This document shows, in pieces, positions 58,858-64,000 of a DNA stretch of 64,000 nt (positions within the stretch are counted from its first letter, which is position 1; every line of letters starts with the position of its first letter). Source of the DNA: Actinomadura rayongensis (GTDB taxonomy: Bacteria; Actinomycetota; Actinomycetes; Streptosporangiales; Streptosporangiaceae); contig NZ_WUTW01000009.1 in the NCBI RefSeq assembly GCF_009831215.1, forward strand, positions 1 through 64,000, written 5' to 3'. The notes under the pieces are model-generated. The model worked only from the letters and a program-made list of their open reading frames with translations, searched no databases and was not told where the DNA came from. The position numbers were made by a program, and so were the translations under genes.

Positions 58858-61800
58858 CGCGGACCCGTCCGGCCGCGCAGCGCGGCCTCGATCAGTTGCT
58901 CGGCGTCCATTGCTTCGATCAGCTCCTCCGGGTTCTGCCGTACCGGTTCCACCGCCTCGTCCGTCCCGAGGACGGTCCGGTTCAGGTGGTCGGCGAGCGC
59001 GGCGGGGGTCGGGTACTCGAAAACGACCGTCGCCGGAAGCGGCGCACCGGTCAGCGTGGTCAGCGCGTTGCGCAGCTCGACGGCGGTCAGCGAGTCGAAC
59101 CCGAGGTCGCGGAACGAACGGTCGGGATCAACGTCCCCGTCCCCGTGCCCGAGCACCTCCGCGACACGACGGCCGAGCAAATCCAACACCCGGCGCCGCC
59201 GCCCCTCGGGATCCAGCGCGGCAAGCTGCCGCCGCAACACGTCCGGATCGTCCCAGTCCCCCGCCACCCCGCTCACCACGCGCTCCGCCGCCCAACGCGC
59301 CGCATCGCCCTCTACCCGACCCGCCGCACGGCCCGCAGCCCAGTCCCCCGCGCCTGCCGCACGCTCCGCCGCCCAGCCTGCGTCACTGCTCGCCGCACGA
59401 TCCGTCGCGCCGCCCAGCGCGCGGTCTGTCACTCGGCTCACCGTGCCGTCCGCAGCGCGGTCCGGCACGCCGCCCCCCGCGCCGCTCGCCGTGCCGCTCG
59501 TTGCGCGGTCGGGCGCGCGATCGGACGCGGTGTCCGGAGCACGTTGGGGGGCGGGCGCCGGGACACGTTCGGGCGCGCGGTGCGGCGTGTGGGCGGGGGC
59601 GTGGTGCGGGCCGATGGCCGCGACGGCGGGGTGGGGGGACGCGAGGGCGGCGTCGAACATCGCCAGGCCCTCGGCCGTTGAGAAGGGTTCGAGTCCCCGG
59701 TGGCGGAGGCGGGCCAGGTCGACGTCCCGGAGGTGGGCGGTCATGCCGTCGCGCCGCGCCCACACGCCCCAGGCGATCGAGACGGCGGGCAGGCCGTGCC
59801 CCCGGCGATGCGCGGCGAGGCCGTCCAGGTAGGCGTTCGCTGCCGCGTAACCGGCCTGGCCCGCGGAGCCGAGCGTGCCCGCGATGGACGAGAACAGCAC
59901 GAACGCCCGCAGGTCTCGGTCGCGCGTCGCGTCGTGCAGATGCCGGGCGGCGTCCGCCTTCGCGGCGAGGACGGGGTCGAGGCGGCCGGGGGTGAGCGAG
60001 CCGAGGACGCCGTCGTCCAGCACCCCGGCCGTGTGGACGACGGCCGCGAGATCCGGGATCCCGGCCACCAGCCGGGCCACGGCCGCGCCGTCCGCGACGT
60101 CGCACGCGGTGATCGCGGCGGTCGCGCCCAGCTCGGCGAGGTCGGCGCGAAGCTCGTCCGCGCCGGGCGCCTCGGGACCCCGGCGGCTGACGAGCACCAG
60201 CTTCCGGACGCCATGCGCGGCCACCAGGTGGCGGGCCAGCGCGGCGCCGAGGCCACCCGTCCCGCCGGTGACGAGGACGGTCCCGTCCGAAGGGAACGCA
60301 CCCGCCCCGCCGCCAGGCAGCGCCCCCAAGCGGGGCACATGCGGAACATTGTTCCGGATCATGATCTGCGGTTCGCCCGTGGCGAGCGCGACGGCGAGAT
60401 CCAGCGAGCCGTCGGTGTCCACGAGGACGAACCGCCCGGGCTCCTCAACTTGCGCCGAGCGGACCAGCCCCCAGACGGCCGCGCCGGACAGATCTGTCAC
60501 GTCCTCGCCCGGCAGCCCCACCGCGCCGCGCGTGACGACGGCCAGGCGCCTGTCCGCGTCCTGCAAAGCGCGCAGCGCGGTGTGCGCCGCCGCATGAAGC
60601 CCGACGTCCCGCACTTCCAGCACCGGAACGCCCGCCACAGACGCGTAGGGCACCGAGACGTCCGGTGACGCGACTTCCAACACCGGCATCTGAGGCTGCG
60701 GCACGTCCGGTGCCTCTGCCCGCCGGGTGTCCATCGCTTCCGGCTGCGGGACTTCCGGCACGTCCGCCTGCGGGATGTCCAGCGTTTCCGGCTGCCGCAC
60801 GTCCGGGGGTGGGGACGTGGCGGGGGTCCAGGTCAGAGCATGCAGGCGGACGGGCGCGCGGAATCCGCCGGGCGGAACTGGACGTGTCCACATCGAGCCG
60901 ACCGTCAGCAGCAGGCGGTCCGCCGCGTCGGCGACCGTGATCGCGACCGCGTCCGGGCCTGCCGGGGTGAAGCGGACGCGCAGGTCACCGGCGCCGGGCG
61001 TGTGGAGCGCCGCGTCCTCGAAGGAGAACGGGACGAGGGCGCGTCCGGGACCGGCCGCCAGCCAGCCCTGGAGGGCGGCGTCCAGGAGTGCCGGGTGGAG
61101 GCCGAAGCCTGTGACGTCCACGCCGTCGGGGGCGCCGACCTCGGCGTACACCGCGTCGCCGGCGCGCCACAGGGACCGCAGGCCCCGGAACGCCGGGCCG
61201 TGCGCGAAGCCCAGCTCGGCGAGCCGCGCGTACGCGTCGTCCAGGTCGACGCGGACGGCGTCTGGCGGCAGCGTCACCGGCGTGACGCCAGGCATGGCGC
61301 CGGACGGGTGCGTCATCGGCATGACGTCCTGCACCGCGCTCGATATGGCGTCTGACGCAGCGCCCGGCACGGTGCTCGACGCCGCGGTCGGCGCGGCGCT
61401 CGACATAGCGGGCGGCTTGGCGCCCGGGGTGGTGGGTGGGGTGGGGGTGGTTGTAAGTGTGCCTGTTGCGTGGACGGTCCATGGGCCGGTGTCGGCACGT
61501 GAGGAGATCGTGATGGTTTGGGTTTTGGGGTCTTTGGGCTGGACTACGACTTGTAGGGCGACGCCGGATTGGGGCAGGACGAGCGGCTTTCGCAGGACCA
61601 GTTCGCGTATGGCGGCTGCGCCGGCCTCGGCGCATGCTCGGGCGGCCAGTTCCAGGAAGAGCGTGCCGGGGGCGGACGGGGTGCCGCCTACGACGTGGTC
61701 GGACGTCCAGCCGCCGGACGGTAGGTGTCCCGAGAGGATGAGTGTGCCGGGGGTTTCCATTCGGGCCGTCAAAACGGGGTGGTTCGCCGTGTCGAAGCCC

Positions 61801-64000
61801 AGATCGGTCGGGTCGGCGGCGGGGGGTTCGGGGAGCAGCCAGAAGCGGGGGCGGTCGAACGCGTAGGTCGGCAGGTCCACGGGTGGGCGAGTGCCGAAGT
61901 AGGCGGGCCAGTCCACCGGGACGTCCCGGGCGGAAAGGTCGGCCAGCGCGGTCACCAGCGTCACCGGCTCGGGGCGGTCGTGTCGCAGTGTCGGCAGCGC
62001 GGCGGCCGTGGCGGACTGGGCCGCCAGCGATGTCAGTGCGCGGCCCGGGCCGACCTCGAGGAAGACGGCCTTGTCCCCGGCCAGGCGGACTCCGGGGGCG
62101 AAGCGGACGGGTTCGCGCGCCTGCCGCAGCCAGTAGTCGGCTGATGTGAGGGCGTCGCCGGACGCCGGCCGGCCCGTCAGGTTCGCGACGATCGGGATCT
62201 CCGGCGGGTGGTAGGCGACCTCGCGGGCGACGGCGGCGAACTCGGCCAGGACGTCGTCCAGGTCCGCCGAGTGGAACGCGTGCGCGACCGGGAGTCGCAC
62301 CGCGCGGCGTCCCCGCTCCCGCCACAGGGCGACGACCCGCTCGACCTCGCCCGCCGGTCCGGACACGACCGTTGCGTCGGGGGCGTTCTCGGCGGCGATG
62401 GACGCGCCCGAGTCCAGTTCGTCCAGCGACCGCGCGACCTCGTCGGCGCTCGCGCGCAGTTGGGCCATCCGGCCGGGCGGCAGGGCGCTCATCGCTCGGC
62501 CGCGCGCCGCGACCAGCCGGGACGCGTCCGACAGCGACAGCACCCCCGCCACGTGCGCCGCCGCCAGTTCGCCCGCCGAGTGCCCGAGCAGCAGGCCGGG
62601 CCGGACGCCCCACGCGCCGAGCAGCCGGGTCAGCGCGACCGAGACGGCGAACAGTGCGGGCTGGGTGTATTCGGTGCGGTTCAGCAGGTCCTCGTCGTCC
62701 AGGACGGACGCCAGTGGACGGTCCAGATGCGGGGCCAGCGCGTCGCAGACCTCGGTGAACGCGTCCGCGAACACCGGGAACGCGGCGGCGAGCCCACGGC
62801 CCATGCCCGCGTACTGGCTCCCGTGGCCCGGATACAAGAAGACCGTCGTTGTTGCGGCGTCGAACGACCGGACGCTCCCCTCCGCCACCTTCGCCAGCCG
62901 CGCGGCCAACTCGTCCCGGGAGGTGCCGACGACCACGGTCCGGCGCTCGAACTGGGTCCGGGTCGTGACGAGCGCGGCGCCGACGTCCGCCGGGTCCGCG
63001 CCGGAGCGGACCGTCTCCAGCAGCCGGGCGGCCTGCCCGCGCAGCGCGGACCCGCTCCGCGCCGACAGCACCAGCGGCACGGCCGGCAACGGCGGCCCGG
63101 CCGCGACGGAAGGAGAAGCGGGGGCCTGTTCGAGGATCAGGTGCGCGTTCGTCCCGGAGATCCCGAAGGCCGACACCCCGGCGCGGCGCGGCCGTCCCGT
63201 CTCCGGCCAGGGCACCGCGTCGCGGGCGAGCGCGACGGTGTCCGTCCACGCCACGTGCGGGGTGGGCTCGTCCACGTGCAGGGTCGCCGGGACGGTCCCG
63301 TGCCGCATCGCCGCGACCGTCTTGATGATCCCGGCCATGCCCGCCGCCGCCTGCGTGTGCCCGAGGTTGGACTTCACCGACCCGAGCAGCAACGGCGTCT
63401 CCCGCTCCCGCCCGTACGTCGCGATGATCGCCTCCGCCTCGATCGGGTCGCCGAGGACGGTCCCGGTGCCGTGCGCCTCCACGACGTCCACCTCGGACGC
63501 CGACAGCCCGGCGTTCGCCAGCGCCGCCCGGATCACGCGCTGCTGGGAGGGCCCGTTCGGCGCGGTCAGCCCGTTGGACGCCCCGTCCTGGTTCACCGCG
63601 CTCCCCCGGACGACCGCGAGCACCCGGTGCCCCAATTCCCGCGCCCGTGACAGCCGTTCCAGCACGAGCACGCCCGCGCCCTCGCTCCAGCCGGTGCCGT
63701 CGGCCGCCGCCGCGAACGGCTTGCAGCGCCCGTCGGCCGCCAGGCCGCGCTGCAACGCGAACTCCGCGAACACGCGCGGCGTCGCCATGACGGTCGCGGC
63801 CCCGGCGAGCGCGAGGTCGCACTCGCCCGCGCGCAGCGACTGCGCCGCGAGGTGGACGGCCGCGAGCGACGACGAGCACGCCGTGTCCACGGTCACCGCG
63901 GGCCCTTCGAGCCCGAGCGCGTAGGCGACGCGGCCGGACGCGACGCTGCCCGAGCTGCCCGTCAGCCGGTAGCCCGCGACGCCGGCCGCCGCCTCGTCCA
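58854..64000 (-). CDS. Type I PKS module KS-AT-DH-KR-ACP, 5' end outside the window
   Basis: The frame is open to base 64000, which falls in the KS. Visible in order: the KS remainder (DTACSSS at about 63870, EAHGTGT, NLGHT); AT with GHSAGE (about 62569-62586) and HAFH (about 62265-62290), which predicts malonyl-CoA; DH with HxxxGxxxxP (SDHVVGGTPSAPG, about 61680) and LLDAALQ; KR with TGGTGGLG (about 60260), LDD (B-type stereochemistry) and catalytic S, Y, N (59830-59900); and ACP (GFDSLTAVEL, about 59090) plus a C-terminal docking helix. No ER, so the product of this module should carry a double bond. Three unusually long low-complexity linkers are noted in the findings. Confidence 0.93.
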   Translation of the reverse strand, partial: DEAAAGVAGYRLTGSSGSVASGRVAYALGLEGPAVTVDTACSSSLAAVHLAAQSLRAGECDLALAGAATVMATPRVFAEFALQRGLAADGRCKPFAAAADGTGWSEGAGVLVLERLSRARELGHRVLAVVRGSAVNQDGASNGLTAPNGPSQQRVIRAALANAGLSASEVDVVEAHGTGTVLGDPIEAEAIIATYGRERETPLLLGSVKSNLGHTQAAAGMAGIIKTVAAMRHGTVPATLHVDEPTPHVAWTDTVALARDAVPWPETGRPRRAGVSAFGISGTNAHLILEQAPASPSVAAGPPLPAVPLVLSARSGSALRGQAARLLETVRSGADPADVGAALVTTRTQFERRTVVVGTSRDELAARLAKVAEGSVRSFDAATTTVFLYPGHGSQYAGMGRGLAAAFPVFADAFTEVCDALAPHLDRPLASVLDDEDLLNRTEYTQPALFAVSVALTRLLGAWGVRPGLLLGHSAGELAAAHVAGVLSLSDASRLVAARGRAMSALPPGRMAQLRASADEVARSLDELDSGASIAAENAPDATVVSGPAGEVERVVALWRERGRRAVRLPVAHAFHSADLDDVLAEFAAVAREVAYHPPEIPIVANLTGRPASGDALTSADYWLRQAREPVRFAPGVRLAGDKAVFLEVGPGRALTSLAAQSATAAALPTLRHDRPEPVTLVTALADLSARDVPVDWPAYFGTRPPVDLPTYAFDRPRFWLLPEPPAADPTDLGFDTANHPVLTARMETPGTLILSGHLPSGGWTSDHVVGGTPSAPGTLFLELAARACAEAGAAAIRELVLRKPLVLPQSGVALQVVVQPKDPKTQTITISSRADTGPWTVHATGTLTTTPTPPTTPGAKPPAMSSAAPTAASSTVPGAASDAISSAVQDVMPMTHPSGAMPGVTPVTLPPDAVRVDLDDAYARLAELGFAHGPAFRGLRSLWRAGDAVYAEVGAPDGVDVTGFGLHPALLDAALQGWLAAGPGRALVPFSFEDAALHTPGAGDLRVRFTPAGPDAVAITVADAADRLLLTVGSMWTRPVPPGGFRAPVRLHALTWTPATSPPPDVRQPETLDIPQADVPEVPQPEAMDTRRAEAPDVPQPQMPVLEVASPDVSVPYASVAGVPVLEVRDVGLHAAAHTALRALQDADRRLAVVTRGAVGLPGEDVTDLSGAAVWGLVRSAQVEEPGRFVLVDTDGSLDLAVALATGEPQIMIRNNVPHVPRLGALPGGGAGAFPSDGTVLVTGGTGGLGAALARHLVAAHGVRKLVLVSRRGPEAPGADELRADLAELGATAAITACDVADGAAVARLVAGIPDLAAVVHTAGVLDDGVLGSLTPGRLDPVLAAKADAARHLHDATRDRDLRAFVLFSSIAGTLGSAGQAGYAAANAYLDGLAAHRRGHGLPAVSIAWGVWARRDGMTAHLRDVDLARLRHRGLEPFSTAEGLAMFDAALASPHPAVAAIGPHHAPAHTPHRAPERVPAPAPQRAPDTASDRAPDRATSGTASGAGGGVPDRAADGTVSRVTDRALGGATDRAASSDAGWAAERAAGAGDWAAGRAAGRVEGDAARWAAERVVSGVAGDWDDPDVLRRQLAALDPEGRRRRVLDLLGRRVAEVLGHGDGDVDPDRSFRDLGFDSLTAVELRNALTTLTGAPLPATVVFEYPTPAALADHLNRTVLGTDEAVEPVRQNPEELIEAMDAEQLIEAALRGRTGPR

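Noticed and set aside
58595..59995. Plus-strand frames of several hundred residues over the PKS genes
   Set aside because: They run opposite to recognisable KS, DH, KR and ACP domains and have biased shadow composition.
1..64000. tRNA, rRNA, insertion sequences, attachment sites, riboswitches
   Set aside because: I saw no cloverleaf-like tRNA, rRNA segment, transposase, integrase or terminal inverted repeat. The lack of a covariance-model scan limits this for small RNAs.

Overview
The window is high-GC actinobacterial DNA. Long GC3-rich ORFs, many GTG starts, ATGA/GTGA stop-start overlaps, TetR/HxlR/MarR regulators beside their targets, STAND-TPR and CHAT-TPR proteins and a modular type I polyketide synthase (PKS) suggest a morphologically complex actinomycete. 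An Actinomadura/Thermomonosporaceae-like source is my inference; no rRNA or tRNA gene is present to test it.

Bases 1-13.9 kb hold small regulator-target pairs: the end of a zinc-type oxidoreductase, a STAND ATPase with TPR repeats, three regulators facing their targets (TetR/hydrolase, MerR/hydrolase, TetR/NmrA), and NmrA/HxlR. Secreted proteins follow (ricin-lectin protein, subtilisin-like protease, LIP-family lipase with its TetR). Several of the divergent gaps contain clear palindromic operators.

Bases 13.9-27.3 kb form a catabolic island: hyuA-hyuB-hydrolase, a TetR gene facing the other way, then two tandemly duplicated solute-binding lipoproteins, a CitE-like lyase, ABC permease and ATPase, a class III CoA-transferase, a cyclase-family hydrolase and an MmgE/PrpD protein. 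Both halves carry the same TACCGTAAGGC-type operator, so they are probably one regulon for import and CoA-dependent breakdown of a cyclic amide or dicarboxylate-like compound.

Bases 27.4-41.1 kb are mixed: a cytochrome P450, a GNAT remnant, a secreted HNH-like protein with a membrane partner, a secreted unknown, a broken isocitrate lyase/PEP mutase-family gene next to a cupin, a TetR, a small DUF7489-like protein, a NarL-type two-component system, a carboxylesterase, a DJ-1/PfpI protein facing a GlxA-type AraC regulator, and a MarR/amidohydrolase pair around a 24-bp perfect palindrome.

Bases 41.1-47.7 kb hold a CHAT (caspase-like) protease and a TPR protein in one operon, divergent from a small cysteine-bearing protein and a membrane protein. 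This looks like a biological-conflict or signalling cassette.

Bases 47.7-55.9 kb hold a secreted trypsin, a small unknown, a cis-prenyltransferase coupled to a DUF2236/MpaB-like oxygenase fused to EF-hands, an SDR/TetR pair, a DUF4396 membrane protein with a CsoR-like palindrome, a patatin-like protein and a membrane-anchored vWA-like protein.

Bases 55.9-64 kb (minus strand) are the 3' end of a type I PKS cluster: a KS-AT-DH-KR-ACP module (5' end outside the window), a final protein with KS and ACP but no AT, and, 11 bp later, an AfsA-family protein, with no thioesterase. AfsA-type offloading of the chain as a butyrolactone or butenolide is the most interesting hypothesis in the window.
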